DNA of 64,000 nt. It comes from JAAFIW01 sp031414805. Its GTDB lineage: Bacteria > Pseudomonadota > Gammaproteobacteria > Burkholderiales > Burkholderiaceae_C. Below are positions 33,386-42,782 of this stretch, in pieces (positions within the stretch are counted from its first letter, which is position 1; every line of letters begins with the position of its first letter). The notes under the pieces were generated by a model. That model searched no databases. It saw only the letters and a list, made by a program, of their open reading frames with translations, and was not told the origin of the DNA. The DNA lies in assembly GCA_031414805.1 (NCBI GenBank), contig JANOQJ010000073.1, positions 18,500 through 82,499 on the forward strand, written 5' to 3'. The position numbers and the translations under genes were made by a program.

Positions 33386-34936
33386 ATGCAAAACACCGAA
33401 CCAATAAAACATTGCGAGCGCTCTACAGTCAGAAATGTATTTCTGGAAGTACAAGGTATCCATAAACGTTTCTCGGGTGTGCATGCATTGCGTGGCGTAA
33501 GCTTCACAATTGAAGCAGGCAAAATCTATCACCTGCTAGGTGAGAACGGGTGCGGGAAGAGCACTCTCATTAAAATAATTGCCGGCGCCCAGCCTCCCAG
33601 TGAAGGCCGGGTAATCATTGGGGGCGAAATTCAATCAAACATTACGCCACTGAAAGCACTGCAGTTAGGTATAGAAACCGTCTACCAGGATCTATCTTTG
33701 CTGCCCAATTTGAGCGTCGCACAGAACATTGCATTGGGAACGCAATTGGTGGCCCACAACGGCCAGCTTCTGTCCGTACTTGAGTTAAAGAAAATTGAAT
33801 TGATTGCTGTCAACGCACTTCAGTCCGTAGGGCTACCATTCAATTTAAATTTTCTAGAAACACCGGTTGAGTTGCTACCTATCGCGATGCGGCAACTAAT
33901 TGCGATCGCACGCACTATCGCAACAGACGCGCGTTTGGTGATCATGGACGAACCCACCACAGCGCTGACACAAAAAGAGGTCGATAACTTAATCGCCGTA
34001 GTTAATAAGCTGAAGGCGAAAGGTGTTGCGATCATCTTTGTCACACACAAGCTTGACGAGTGCTACGCGATAGGCGGTGAGGTAATCGTGTTTCGGGACG
34101 GCCAACTCATTGCCAAAGGCAGCATCACTGATTACACAAAAGCAGACTTGGCCCGTCTGATGACGGGGCGTGACATAAAGACACGCAGGCTGCGGCAGGC
34201 CACGTCTTCGCCTGTGCCCATCTTGAAGGTTGAACAATTAGGCAAAGGGAATGCATTCGACGCGATAAATTTCACATTGAATAAAGGTGAAATCTTGGGC
34301 ATTACAGGCCTATTGGATTCTGGCCGCAATGAATTGGCATTGGCATTGAGCGGCATTAGCCCAGCGAGACAGGGCTCCATTAGTCTGGAGGGAACTGAAC
34401 TAAAACTCCACGCACCCGTCGACGCTATCCGGGCTGGTGTCGCGTATGTGCCAGAGGATCGTATTGCCGAAGGACTGTTTTTAGACAAACCCATACGTGA
34501 CAACATCATTGTGAGCTCCCTTCAAAGCGTCCGAAGTCGATTGGGCTTAGTCAGTGCAGACAAGGCGCAAGCATTAGCAATGAAAACAGTCAAAGATCTG
34601 CAAATTGCCACACCAGATGTAGACCGCCCTGTGCAAATGTTGTCAGGAGGCAATCAGCAGCGTGTGTTGATCGGACGTTGGCTGGCCATTGACCCGAAGA
34701 TCTTGATTCTGCACGGCCCTACGGTAGGAGTCGATGTCGGCTCCAAAGAAACCATCTATCGAATTGTGCAGAGTCTGTCGGAAAAAGGTGTTGCGGTGAT
34801 CTTGATTAGCGACGACCTGCCTGAGCTATTGCAAAACTGCGACCGGATTCTATTGATGAAAAAAGGTCGTATTCAAAGCTGCTTGGATGCCACACAACTG
34901 GAAGAAGCTGAACTCTACAAGCAACTCATTTCGTAG
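33386..34936 (+). CDS. Double-domain sugar ABC ATPase (RbsA/XylG-like)
   Basis: 516 residues with two nucleotide-binding domains (about 17-255 and 270-510). Domain 1 has Walker A GENGCGKST and Walker B LVIMDEPTTALT, but its signature is ELLPIAMRQL in place of LSVAQ/LSGGQ. Domain 2 has signature LSGGNQQR, a decayed Walker A (GLLDSGRNELA) and a Walker B ending LILHGPTVGVDVG, in which the usual Asp-Glu is His-Gly. One composite site may still hydrolyse ATP, as in RbsA-type proteins. Start ATG 33386. Confidence 0.9.
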   Translation: MQNTEPIKHCERSTVRNVFLEVQGIHKRFSGVHALRGVSFTIEAGKIYHLLGENGCGKSTLIKIIAGAQPPSEGRVIIGGEIQSNITPLKALQLGIETVYQDLSLLPNLSVAQNIALGTQLVAHNGQLLSVLELKKIELIAVNALQSVGLPFNLNFLETPVELLPIAMRQLIAIARTIATDARLVIMDEPTTALTQKEVDNLIAVVNKLKAKGVAIIFVTHKLDECYAIGGEVIVFRDGQLIAKGSITDYTKADLARLMTGRDIKTRRLRQATSSPVPILKVEQLGKGNAFDAINFTLNKGEILGITGLLDSGRNELALALSGISPARQGSISLEGTELKLHAPVDAIRAGVAYVPEDRIAEGLFLDKPIRDNIIVSSLQSVRSRLGLVSADKAQALAMKTVKDLQIATPDVDRPVQMLSGGNQQRVLIGRWLAIDPKILILHGPTVGVDVGSKETIYRIVQSLSEKGVAVILISDDLPELLQNCDRILLMKKGRIQSCLDATQLEEAELYKQLIS

Positions 34937-34953
34937 AGTCAATTGGAAATAAC

Positions 34954-35982
34954 ATGTCACAAGTTCTCGCGCAATCGGTAGCTCCCGAGCTACCTCAGTT
35001 GGGTCGCCCATTTCATGCCAAGCACCCTGAGGTATTCACTGCTTTTTTGATCGTGCTCGTCAGCGTGCTTGTAGGCGTGATCAATCCGGCGTTCTTTCAG
35101 ATATCCACCGTCTTTGATCTATTGCGATCCTCTACAGTCGTCGGGCTGTTTGCACTGGGCGTCCTGATCGTGTTGGCTGCCGGGGGCATTGACGTGTCGT
35201 TTACAGCTATTGCCGCGTTGACCATGTATAGCTTGACCAAGTTGGTGTACGTCTACTGGCCGTCGGCACCAATAATACTAATACTAACTGCTGGCGCATC
35301 AGTCGGAGTCATTTTGGGGCTGCTCAACGGATTTCTGGTGCATCACTTGAAAGCGCCTTCACTAATTGTCACCATTGGCACTCAATACTTATTTCGAGGG
35401 TTCCTGCTGACCTTTGTAGGAACCGTTTTTTTCATGGACATACCACCCAGTATGGACAGCTTCGGCCGCTGGGCGCTAGTGAAACTATCGGTAGGCACTG
35501 GGGGACAAACTTCCTTCACCGTGTTGCCAGCGTTTGTAATCATTCTTTTGGTGTGCAGTGTACTAACGTGGTTCATATTGAATCGCACGCTCATGGGTCG
35601 CGCGATCTATGCCATTGGAGGTAATCTGAATATCGCTGAACGCCTGGGCTATAACATCAAAGCAGTCCATCTTTTTGTATTTGGGTATTCCGGTTTTTTG
35701 GCGGGTTTAGCGGGAATTGTGCACGTATCCAGCAACCGCTTAGCCAACCCGTTTGATCTGGTGGGCATTGAGCTGGATGTGATCGCTGCCGTCATACTGG
35801 GAGGTGCTCGCATTACAGGCGGAACAGGCACGGTAATCGGTACATTGTTAGGGGTGTTTCTGGTGGCATTGATTAACAATGTTTTGATATTGGCTGGCGT
35901 GCCCAGCACCTGGCAAAAAGTTATTATCGGCAGCTTCATCTTGATCGCTGGCGCTCTGTTTGCTATCAAGCGACAAAAATAA
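34954..35982 (+). CDS. Sugar ABC transporter permease 2 (RbsC-like)
   Basis: 342 residues; a long N-terminal cytoplasmic part, then about ten membrane segments. LFALGVLIVLAAGGIDVSFTAIAAL and GLLNGFLVHHLKAPSLIVTIGTQYLFRG are RbsC-like; LMGRAIYAIGGNLNIAERLGYN is the ATPase-contact loop. With permease 1 it would form the heterodimeric channel. It begins 17 bases after the ATPase stop. Confidence 0.9.
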   Translation: MSQVLAQSVAPELPQLGRPFHAKHPEVFTAFLIVLVSVLVGVINPAFFQISTVFDLLRSSTVVGLFALGVLIVLAAGGIDVSFTAIAALTMYSLTKLVYVYWPSAPIILILTAGASVGVILGLLNGFLVHHLKAPSLIVTIGTQYLFRGFLLTFVGTVFFMDIPPSMDSFGRWALVKLSVGTGGQTSFTVLPAFVIILLVCSVLTWFILNRTLMGRAIYAIGGNLNIAERLGYNIKAVHLFVFGYSGFLAGLAGIVHVSSNRLANPFDLVGIELDVIAAVILGGARITGGTGTVIGTLLGVFLVALINNVLILAGVPSTWQKVIIGSFILIAGALFAIKRQK

Positions 35983-35999
35983 TTGACTGAGGCGCGTAC

Positions 36000-37514
36000 A
36001 TGAAGGACCTACTGCTAGGTATTGACGTGGGCACCTACAGTTCAAAAGCTGTATTGACCCGACTGGATGGTTACATACTTCGCGCAGAAACAGTTGCGCA
36101 TGGTATTTCCACACCCCAATCAGGATTTGTCGAGCAAGATGCCGACGTTGTCTGGTGGGGTGACGTTAAGCAACTATGCAAAAAAATCTTTTCTCAGGGA
36201 CAATACGCTGCTGATGACGTGGCGGCGATTGCGATCAGCGCAATTGGGCCGTGCCTGTTGCCTTTGTGCGCTGATGGGAGGCCATTGCGTCCTGCCATTT
36301 TGTACGGTGTAGATACCCGTGCGGAATTAGAAACCGATGATATTAATGCAGAGTTAGGCCCAGACGCACTCTTTTTGCACTCGAAGATGGCATTGACGAG
36401 TCAGGCGGTTATTCCAAAATTAAGATGGCTTCAAAATCACGAGCCTGGCGTATGGGCACAAACGCGGTACTTGGCTAGTGCAAGCTCTTATTTACTATTG
36501 AAATTAACTGATTCAAATGCCCTAGATCATCATACCGCGAGTCATTTCATGCCTGTATACGATCCGGCAAAGCATTGCTGGCATGAAAAATACGCTGAGC
36601 TGTTGGGCATATCACTTGACGCCCTGCCTAAGCTGGGTTGGAGCCATCAAATAGCGGGCACTATCACCACCGCCGCCGCTGAGGCGACTGGCCTCAAGGC
36701 GGGAACACCGGTGGCGGTGGGTGCTGTAGATGCATTGAGTGAGGCTATTAGCGTGGGTGTGTGCGAGCCTGGTGATTTGATGATCATGTATGGGAGCACT
36801 ACGTTCTTTATCTTGGTGCAGGATTTACCCACGCCGGATCCCAGGGTGTGGACAACTGCAGGTGCATATGCCGATCAATACAACCTAGCAGCTGGTATGA
36901 GTACTACCGGCAGCTTAACGCGCTGGTTTTCTGACGAGCTGGCTCGGGAGTTGCCGGTCGGTGCAGCCTACGATCATCTGTTCAATGCGGCTTTGCATAT
37001 TCCGGCAGGCTCTGAGGGACTAATAATCTTGCCCTATTTTAGCGGTGAGCGTACGCCTATTAACGATACAAAGGCTAGAGGCGTTATTGCCGGACTGAGT
37101 TTGAGTCATACCCGGGAGCATATGTTCAGAGCGACGCTAGAGGGCGTCGCGTTCGGGATTCGTCACAATTTGGAAACGTTTTCACAAATCGGCGCAAAAG
37201 TCAAACGCATCGTGGCGGTCGGCGGCGGTGCTCAATCTGAAATTTGGCCTCAGATTGTTTCTGACGTATGTGGCAAAGAGCAAATGCTACCGCAGATCAC
37301 GGTAGGTGCGAGTTACGGCAACGCATTTCTGGCTGGTTGCTCCGTAGGATTGCTGAAGCGGCAAGATATCAATAACTGGGTTTGCGAGAAGCGCATTATT
37401 CAACCGAATATAAATCATCAACGTTTATATGATGTGCTGTACCAAGATTATCTTGGACTTTACCGCGATACAAAGCATGTTGTGCACAGGCTTGCAAAGT
37501 TGGCAAGCTTGTGA
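36000..37514 (+). CDS. FGGY-family carbohydrate kinase (xylulokinase-like)
   Basis: 504 residues. LLLGIDVGTYSSKAVL is the N-terminal phosphate-binding strand-loop. GSTTFFILVQ and the region GVIAGLSLSHTREHMFRATLEGVAFGIRHNLE with IVAVGGGAQSEIWPQIVSDV are the C-terminal ATP-site motifs of FGGY kinases. It resembles xylulokinase/ribulokinase more than glycerol kinase. It phosphorylates a ketose or polyol; the exact one cannot be read. No isomerase is in the cluster, which may mean that the imported sugar is already a ketose. Confidence 0.88.
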   Translation: MKDLLLGIDVGTYSSKAVLTRLDGYILRAETVAHGISTPQSGFVEQDADVVWWGDVKQLCKKIFSQGQYAADDVAAIAISAIGPCLLPLCADGRPLRPAILYGVDTRAELETDDINAELGPDALFLHSKMALTSQAVIPKLRWLQNHEPGVWAQTRYLASASSYLLLKLTDSNALDHHTASHFMPVYDPAKHCWHEKYAELLGISLDALPKLGWSHQIAGTITTAAAEATGLKAGTPVAVGAVDALSEAISVGVCEPGDLMIMYGSTTFFILVQDLPTPDPRVWTTAGAYADQYNLAAGMSTTGSLTRWFSDELARELPVGAAYDHLFNAALHIPAGSEGLIILPYFSGERTPINDTKARGVIAGLSLSHTREHMFRATLEGVAFGIRHNLETFSQIGAKVKRIVAVGGGAQSEIWPQIVSDVCGKEQMLPQITVGASYGNAFLAGCSVGLLKRQDINNWVCEKRIIQPNINHQRLYDVLYQDYLGLYRDTKHVVHRLAKLASL

Positions 37515-37552
37515 CGTCACACATTCACACGTATTCACAATAGGAAGTCGCC

Positions 37553-38011
37553 ATGCTTAAAGGAATAGATCCAATATTAAATGCTGATGTCCTTCAGGCG
37601 CTCTGTGCCATGGGGCATGGGGATACTGTTGTCATAGCAGATGCCAATTTCCCGTCTGATGCGATTGCACGGCAAAGCAGAATTGGCAAGCTACTCACTA
37701 TTGATAACGTAACGGCGACGAGGGCGATTGATGCCGTTTTGTCAATACTCCCATTGGAAAGCATTTTGCAGCCATCCGTCGGGCGCATGGAGGTCATTGG
37801 ACAGCCGGGCGAAATTCCGCAAGTTCAACGTGAAGTTCAGGCTGTCGTGGACAAGTCGGCTGGACAATCCGCACCGATGTATTCTATTGAGCGGTTTGCT
37901 TTTTATGAGCTAGCTAAAAAGTCTTATTGCGTCATAGCAACGGGTGAAACACGTCTGTATGGTTGTTTTCTGCTCACAAAAGGCGTCATTGATACAGAGG
38001 TATTTGAATGA
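37553..38011 (+). CDS. RbsD/FucU-family sugar mutarotase
   Basis: 152 residues after AGGAAG. MLKGIDPILNADVLQALCAMGHGDTVVIADANFP is the FucU/RbsD signature, with His22 in the MGHGD motif as catalytic candidate. The protein interconverts anomers (fucose, ribose or related) so that kinase or transporter sees the right form. The C-terminal YSIERFAFYELAKKSYCVIATGE is FucU-like. It overlaps the ribokinase-like gene by ATGA. Confidence 0.9.
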   Translation: MLKGIDPILNADVLQALCAMGHGDTVVIADANFPSDAIARQSRIGKLLTIDNVTATRAIDAVLSILPLESILQPSVGRMEVIGQPGEIPQVQREVQAVVDKSAGQSAPMYSIERFAFYELAKKSYCVIATGETRLYGCFLLTKGVIDTEVFE

Positions 38012-38928
38012 ATAACAAGTCCGGAATTACCGTACTAGGCATATTTGCGGCTGACACGGTCTATCATGCAAAACGGATGCCGGCAATTGCTGAAACTATT
38101 ATTGGGAGCGATTTCACACTCGGGCCTGGTGGCAAAGGATCAAATCAAGCCGTGGCCGCATCAAGAGCTGGTGGTCAAGTAACCTTTATTTCAAAAATAG
38201 GATGCGATACATTTGGGGCTCTGGCTTTGGCCACTCTTCATGGTGCCGGAGTTCGAGCCCTCCTGACGCAGATGGAAGGCAGGCCGACAGGTGCTGCATT
38301 CATATATGTCAACGAGACCACCGGTGATAATTCAATTATTGTTGTACCAGGGGCGGCCGCCACAATGTCAGTAGAAGACGTGGACGCTTATCGCGTAATA
38401 ATTGAGCGATCTGCAGTATTCGTTACGCAACTGGAACTCTCCTTGGAGGTAGCGTATCGAGGACTCGAGATTGCTCACAAAGCCGGTGTAATTACGATAT
38501 TCAATCCAGCGCCAGCCAGAGATTTTCCTGAAGAGCTATATGGGATGTGTGATTACATCGTTCCCAATGAAGTAGAGGCGTCCGCAATTGTGGGATTTGA
38601 AATAAAAAGCGAGAAGGATGCAGTCCGGGCCGCAGAGATATTACTTGTAAAAGGCGCTCAAACGGCCCTTATTACCCTGGGCGCTCGAGGCGTTCTATTC
38701 CACTCAGCAACTCATTCTGAGTTCGTGCCGGCCTTTTCCGTAGGGAAAGTGGTCGACACCACAGGAGCAGGAGATGCCTTTTTGGGTGGCTTTTCGTCTG
38801 CGGTATCCAGAGGCTTCGCACCTCTGGCAGCCGTCCGTTTCGGCTGTGTCGCAGCAGGTATAGCCGTAACCCGGCGCGGCGCGGCGCAAGCCATGCCGCT
38901 TTTGGCAGAGATCGAGCAGTATGTATGA
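38008..38928 (+). CDS. rbsK: PfkB/ribokinase-family sugar kinase
   Basis: 306 residues. GPGGKGSNQAVAASRAGG is the N-terminal sugar-site motif and VDTTGAGDAFLGGF the C-terminal motif with the catalytic Asp. PNEVEASAIVG and LGARGVLF are also ribokinase-like. Ribose is the most usual substrate with RbsD/RbsABC-type partners, but the FucU-type mutarotase and FGGY kinase leave this open. It ends the island; transketolase follows after 109 bp. Confidence 0.82.
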   Translation: MNNKSGITVLGIFAADTVYHAKRMPAIAETIIGSDFTLGPGGKGSNQAVAASRAGGQVTFISKIGCDTFGALALATLHGAGVRALLTQMEGRPTGAAFIYVNETTGDNSIIVVPGAAATMSVEDVDAYRVIIERSAVFVTQLELSLEVAYRGLEIAHKAGVITIFNPAPARDFPEELYGMCDYIVPNEVEASAIVGFEIKSEKDAVRAAEILLVKGAQTALITLGARGVLFHSATHSEFVPAFSVGKVVDTTGAGDAFLGGFSSAVSRGFAPLAAVRFGCVAAGIAVTRRGAAQAMPLLAEIEQYV

Positions 38929-39037
38929 AGCTGAAAAAGGGTGACCCCCAGGTAGCTAAAATCACAGGCAGATACATCAATTTCGCAGAACCATTAATCC
39001 AAAAGCTCAGCGCACTTTTGGTCACATCCGCCAAACT

Positions 39038-41071
39038 ATGACAACGAACACCAAAGACATGGCGAACGCCATCCGAGCCCTGGCCATGGACGCCGTGCAG
39101 CAAGCCAACTCCGGCCACCCCGGCGCGCCCATGGGTATGGCCGATATGGCCGTGGCCTTGTGGCATGGCCACCTGAAGCACAGCCCGCGCAACCCGCAGT
39201 GGTTTGACCGCGACCGCTTTGTGCTGTCAAACGGCCACGGCTCCATGCTGATTTATGCATTGCTGCATTTGACGGGCTACAAGCTGCCGATGGCCGAGCT
39301 GAAGAACTTCCGCCAACTGCACAGCAAAACCGCGGGCCACCCCGAGCACGGCATCACCCCCGGGGTGGAAACCACCACCGGTCCGCTGGGCCAGGGCATT
39401 ACCAACGCGGTGGGCATGGCGCTGGCAGAAAAGCTGCTGGCGGCTGAGTTCAACCAGCCCGACCACACCATCGTCGACCACCACACCTATGCGTTTTTGG
39501 GCGACGGCTGCCTGATGGAAGGCATAAGTCACGAAGCCTGCGCGCTGGCGGGTGCGTGGAAGCTGAACAAACTGGTGGCGCTGTACGACGACAACGGCAT
39601 CAGCATCGATGGACAAGTCAAACCCTGGTTCATCGACAACACCGCACAGCGCTTTGTGGCTTATGGCTGGCACGTGATCGGCCCGATCGACGGCCACGAT
39701 GTGCAGGCCGTCAGCCGTGCCCTGGCCGACGCCAAAAACAACACCGACGGTCCCACACTCATCATCTGCAAAACCCACATTGGCAAGGGCAGCCCCAACC
39801 GTGGCAACACCGCCAAGGCCCACGGCGAGCCGCTGGGTGCAGACGAGATCAAGCTCACACGCGAGGCGCTGGGCTGGCCGCATGCGCCGTTTCACGTTCC
39901 GCAAGACGTGTATGCCGCGTGGGATGCCAAAACCCGTGGCCTGGCGGCCGAGACCGAGTGGGACGTGCGATTTGCCGCCTACAAAACCGCCCACCCCGCG
40001 CTGGCCGCTGAGTTCACCCGCCGCATGAAGGGCCAACTGCCAAAGGGCTTTGCCAAGCTGGCGGCGGACACTGCAGTAGCCGCCCACACCAAGGCCGAAA
40101 CCGTGGCCTCGCGCAAAGCCAGCCAGCTGGCGCTGGAGGCCTTTACGGCTGCCCTGCCCGAGCTGCTGGGCGGCAGCGCTGATTTGACCGGCTCCAACCT
40201 CACCAACACCAAGAGCACGCCACCACTGCGCGTTGATTTGGCCGGTGATGTGGTGAAAACCGACGACGGAAAGATCGGTAGACACATCAACTATGGCGTG
40301 CGCGAGTTCGGCATGGCTGCCGTGATGAACGGCATGGCCCTGCACGGTGGCTACATCCCCTACGGTGGCACCTTCCTCACCTTCAGCGACTACAGCCGTA
40401 ACGCGATCCGAATGGCCGCGCTGATGAAGCAGCGCGTGATTCACGTGTTCACCCACGACAGCATCGGCCTGGGTGAAGACGGCCCCACCCACCAGTCGGT
40501 CGAGCACGCAGCCAGCCTGCGATTGATTCCGAATCTGGATGTGTGGCGCCCAGGCGATACGGCTGAAACCGCCATTGCCTGGACGGTTGCGTTGCAAAAC
40601 ACCAGCCGCCCCACCGCGCTGCTGCTCTCGCGCCAAAACATTGCTTACGCGCCCAAAGCGGGGCTGCAAGACATCAGCAAGGGCGCTTATGTGCTGGCCG
40701 AGCCGTCTGAAGTGGGCATGAAGAAAAAGGCACAAGCCGTCATCGTCGCCACCGGCTCCGAAGTACAACTGGCCCTGCAAGCGCAAGAGCTGTTAGCGAC
40801 GAAAAAGATAGCTGTTCGAGTCGTTTCGATGCCGTCCACCACCACATTCGACCGTCAAAGCGCTGATTACAAAAACAGCGTGCTACCACCCAAGTTGCCC
40901 CGTATTGCGGTGGAAATGGGCGTGAGCGACGGCTGGTGGAAATACGGCTGCGCGGCCGTGGTGGGCCTGGACACGTACGGCGAGTCGGCCCCTGCGCCGG
41001 TGTTGTTCAAGCACTTTGGCTTCACGCCAGAGAACGTGGCCGACACGGTGCTGGCGGCGCTGGGCCGCTGA
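39038..41071 (+). CDS. tkt: Transketolase
   Basis: 677 residues, ThDP-dependent, moving two-carbon units in the pentose phosphate and Calvin routes. NSGHPGAPMGMADMAVALWH, GHGSMLIYALLHLTGY and GDGCLMEGISHEACALAG (ThDP/Mg motif GDG...N) are present, as is EFGMAAVMNGMALHGGY in the pyrimidine domain. GC and codon use return to the core genome here. The close position behind the sugar-island kinases probably reflects an insertion next to tkt. Confidence 0.95.
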   Translation: MTTNTKDMANAIRALAMDAVQQANSGHPGAPMGMADMAVALWHGHLKHSPRNPQWFDRDRFVLSNGHGSMLIYALLHLTGYKLPMAELKNFRQLHSKTAGHPEHGITPGVETTTGPLGQGITNAVGMALAEKLLAAEFNQPDHTIVDHHTYAFLGDGCLMEGISHEACALAGAWKLNKLVALYDDNGISIDGQVKPWFIDNTAQRFVAYGWHVIGPIDGHDVQAVSRALADAKNNTDGPTLIICKTHIGKGSPNRGNTAKAHGEPLGADEIKLTREALGWPHAPFHVPQDVYAAWDAKTRGLAAETEWDVRFAAYKTAHPALAAEFTRRMKGQLPKGFAKLAADTAVAAHTKAETVASRKASQLALEAFTAALPELLGGSADLTGSNLTNTKSTPPLRVDLAGDVVKTDDGKIGRHINYGVREFGMAAVMNGMALHGGYIPYGGTFLTFSDYSRNAIRMAALMKQRVIHVFTHDSIGLGEDGPTHQSVEHAASLRLIPNLDVWRPGDTAETAIAWTVALQNTSRPTALLLSRQNIAYAPKAGLQDISKGAYVLAEPSEVGMKKKAQAVIVATGSEVQLALQAQELLATKKIAVRVVSMPSTTTFDRQSADYKNSVLPPKLPRIAVEMGVSDGWWKYGCAAVVGLDTYGESAPAPVLFKHFGFTPENVADTVLAALGR

Positions 41072-41091
41072 AGTTTTGCCATCACGACGCC

Positions 41092-41685
41092 ATGAAACCG
41101 TTCACTTCGCTGCGCGCGCTGCTGCTGGCCTGCGCTCTTCTTGTGTCCACCGCCAGCCCCGCGCAGCTCATCTCGGGCATCAGCGTGGAGCCTGCGCAAA
41201 TCAAGGCAGGCGAGTCTGCCAAAGCGACCGTGGCGCTAGACATTTTGAGCGGTGTGAACTGCGGCATACGCCTGAGCTGGGACGACGGGCAGGCCGAAGA
41301 CGTCAACCTGCTGGACCCCAAAAGCATTCCCTTCGTTGCCAGCCACACCTATGCACAGCCCGGCACTTACGAGCTCACCGTGGAGCCGCTGAGCATTGCC
41401 GGCAAACCGCGCTGCGGCGGCAGGCGGCAGACCGCGCAATTGGTGGTGGCGGCTGTGGCACCTGCTGCGGCACCGCTCCCATCGTCTGCCGCGTCAGCAG
41501 CGGCGGGTGCCACAGCCTGTCCCACGGGCTGGAAAATGACCCGTTCGGGCGTGAACAAAAAGACCCAGACGTTCAACTGCTTCGCCCCACCCCGCACCGC
41601 CGTGCCCATGCCCAAACTGGTGTGCCCAGACGGCCTGCGCTACTTTGAAGACACCCGTCGTGGCTTGCTGGGCTGTCGACGGTGA
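41092..41685 (+). CDS. Exported PKD-like domain protein of unknown function
   Basis: 197 residues from ATG 41092. Signal peptide 1-24 (LLLACALLVSTASPAQ). Residues 30-115 look like one Ig/PKD-type domain (AGESAKATVALDILSG, LSWDDGQAEDVNL and SHTYAQPGTYELTVEPL). An Ala-rich linker leads to a short Cys-containing C-terminal part (ACPTGWKMTRSG, LVCPDGLRYFED). It probably acts in the periplasm. It lies between tkt and gap in the same direction. Confidence 0.75.
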   Translation: MKPFTSLRALLLACALLVSTASPAQLISGISVEPAQIKAGESAKATVALDILSGVNCGIRLSWDDGQAEDVNLLDPKSIPFVASHTYAQPGTYELTVEPLSIAGKPRCGGRRQTAQLVVAAVAPAAAPLPSSAASAAAGATACPTGWKMTRSGVNKKTQTFNCFAPPRTAVPMPKLVCPDGLRYFEDTRRGLLGCRR

Positions 41686-41705
41686 TTTGAACGAAAATGG
41701 CCACC

Positions 41706-41745
41706 AGCCCTTATAAATACTGCTCAAGCAGCTATCAATTTTGAT
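41706..41745 (-). repeat. CTGCTTGAGCAG repeat, copy 11
   Basis: AGCCCTTATAAATA, CTGCTCAAGCAG, CTATCAATTTTGAT: a complete copy just before gap. It may be part of the gap leader. Confidence 0.9.
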
Positions 41746-41766
41746 TTAACCACCAGAAAGACAGAC

Positions 41767-42765
41767 ATGACCATCAAGCTTGGAATCAACGGTTTCGGAC
41801 GAATCGGCCGCATGGTGTTTCGCGCCGCCATCCAGAACTTCTCCGACATTGAAGTCGTTGCCATCAACGACCTGCTGGAGCCCGATTACCTGGCCTACAT
41901 GCTGACTTACGACTCGGTGCACGGCCGCTTCAAGGGTGATGTGTCGGTGGACGGCGACACCCTGGTCGTCAACGGCAAACGCATACGCCTGACCGCCGTG
42001 AAGGACCCGGCCGAGCTGAAATGGGGCGAGGTGGGCGCCGACATCGTGCTGGAATGCACCGGCCTGTTCCTGACCAAAGACGCAGGCGAAAAACACCTGG
42101 CAGCAGGCGCGAAAAAAGTCATCTTTTCGGCACCATCAAAAGACGACACCCCCATGTTCGTCTTCGGCGTGAACGACAAAACCTACGCCGGCCAGGCCGT
42201 GATTTCCAACGCCTCCTGCACCACCAACTGCCTGGCCCCGGTGGCCAAGGTGCTCAACGACAAATGGGGCATCAAGCGCGGCCTGATGACCACCGTGCAC
42301 GCCACCACCGCCACCCAGAAAACGGTCGACGGCCCCAGCAACAAAGACTGGCGCGGCGGCCGCGGCATTCTGGAAAACATCATCCCCAGCAGCACCGGCG
42401 CGGCCAAAGCGGTGGGCGTGGTGATTCCCGAGCTGAACAAAAAGCTCACCGGCATGAGCTTTCGCGTGCCCACCAGCGACGTGTCGGTGATCGACCTGAC
42501 CGTGGAGCTGAACAACCCCGCCACCTACGCCGAAATCTGCGCCGAAATGAAAGCGCAAAGCCAGGGCGCGATGAAAGGCGTGCTCGGCTACACCGAAGAC
42601 AAAGTGGTCGCCACCGACTTCCGCGGCGAACCCTGCACCAGCGTGTTTGACGCGGATGCCGGCATTGCGCTGGACAGCACCTTCATCAAGGTCATCAGCT
42701 GGTATGACAACGAGTGGGGCTACTCGAACAAGTGTCTTGAGATGGTGCGGGTGGTGGCGAAGTAG
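41767..42765 (+). CDS. gap: Glyceraldehyde-3-phosphate dehydrogenase
   Basis: 332 residues, usual length. KLGINGFGRIGRMVFRAA is the NAD site, SNASCTTNCLAPVAKVL carries the active Cys, and NNEWGYSNKCLEMV-type C-terminus (YDNEWGYSN) is standard. It catalyses oxidative phosphorylation of glyceraldehyde 3-phosphate in glycolysis. It sits with tkt in the core-genome stretch, as in many Burkholderiales. Confidence 0.96.
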   Translation: MTIKLGINGFGRIGRMVFRAAIQNFSDIEVVAINDLLEPDYLAYMLTYDSVHGRFKGDVSVDGDTLVVNGKRIRLTAVKDPAELKWGEVGADIVLECTGLFLTKDAGEKHLAAGAKKVIFSAPSKDDTPMFVFGVNDKTYAGQAVISNASCTTNCLAPVAKVLNDKWGIKRGLMTTVHATTATQKTVDGPSNKDWRGGRGILENIIPSSTGAAKAVGVVIPELNKKLTGMSFRVPTSDVSVIDLTVELNNPATYAEICAEMKAQSQGAMKGVLGYTEDKVVATDFRGEPCTSVFDADAGIALDSTFIKVISWYDNEWGYSNKCLEMVRVVAK

Positions 42766-42782
42766 GCAGCCAGCACGGCAAC

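Noticed and set aside
38929..39037. Reading tkt as part of the sugar-island operon
   Set aside because: Composition changes abruptly to core-genome type at tkt, which pairs with gap downstream as in other Burkholderiales; a 109-bp gap separates it from rbsK.
39227..40786. 519-codon open frame antisense to transketolase
   Set aside because: Shadow of a conserved gene; no independent signals.
40795..40830. Possible further copy of the CTGCTTGAGCAG repeat in transketolase (GATAGCTGTTCGAGTCG)
   Set aside because: Too degenerate, and the residues (KKIAVRVVSMP) are normal in this part of transketolases.
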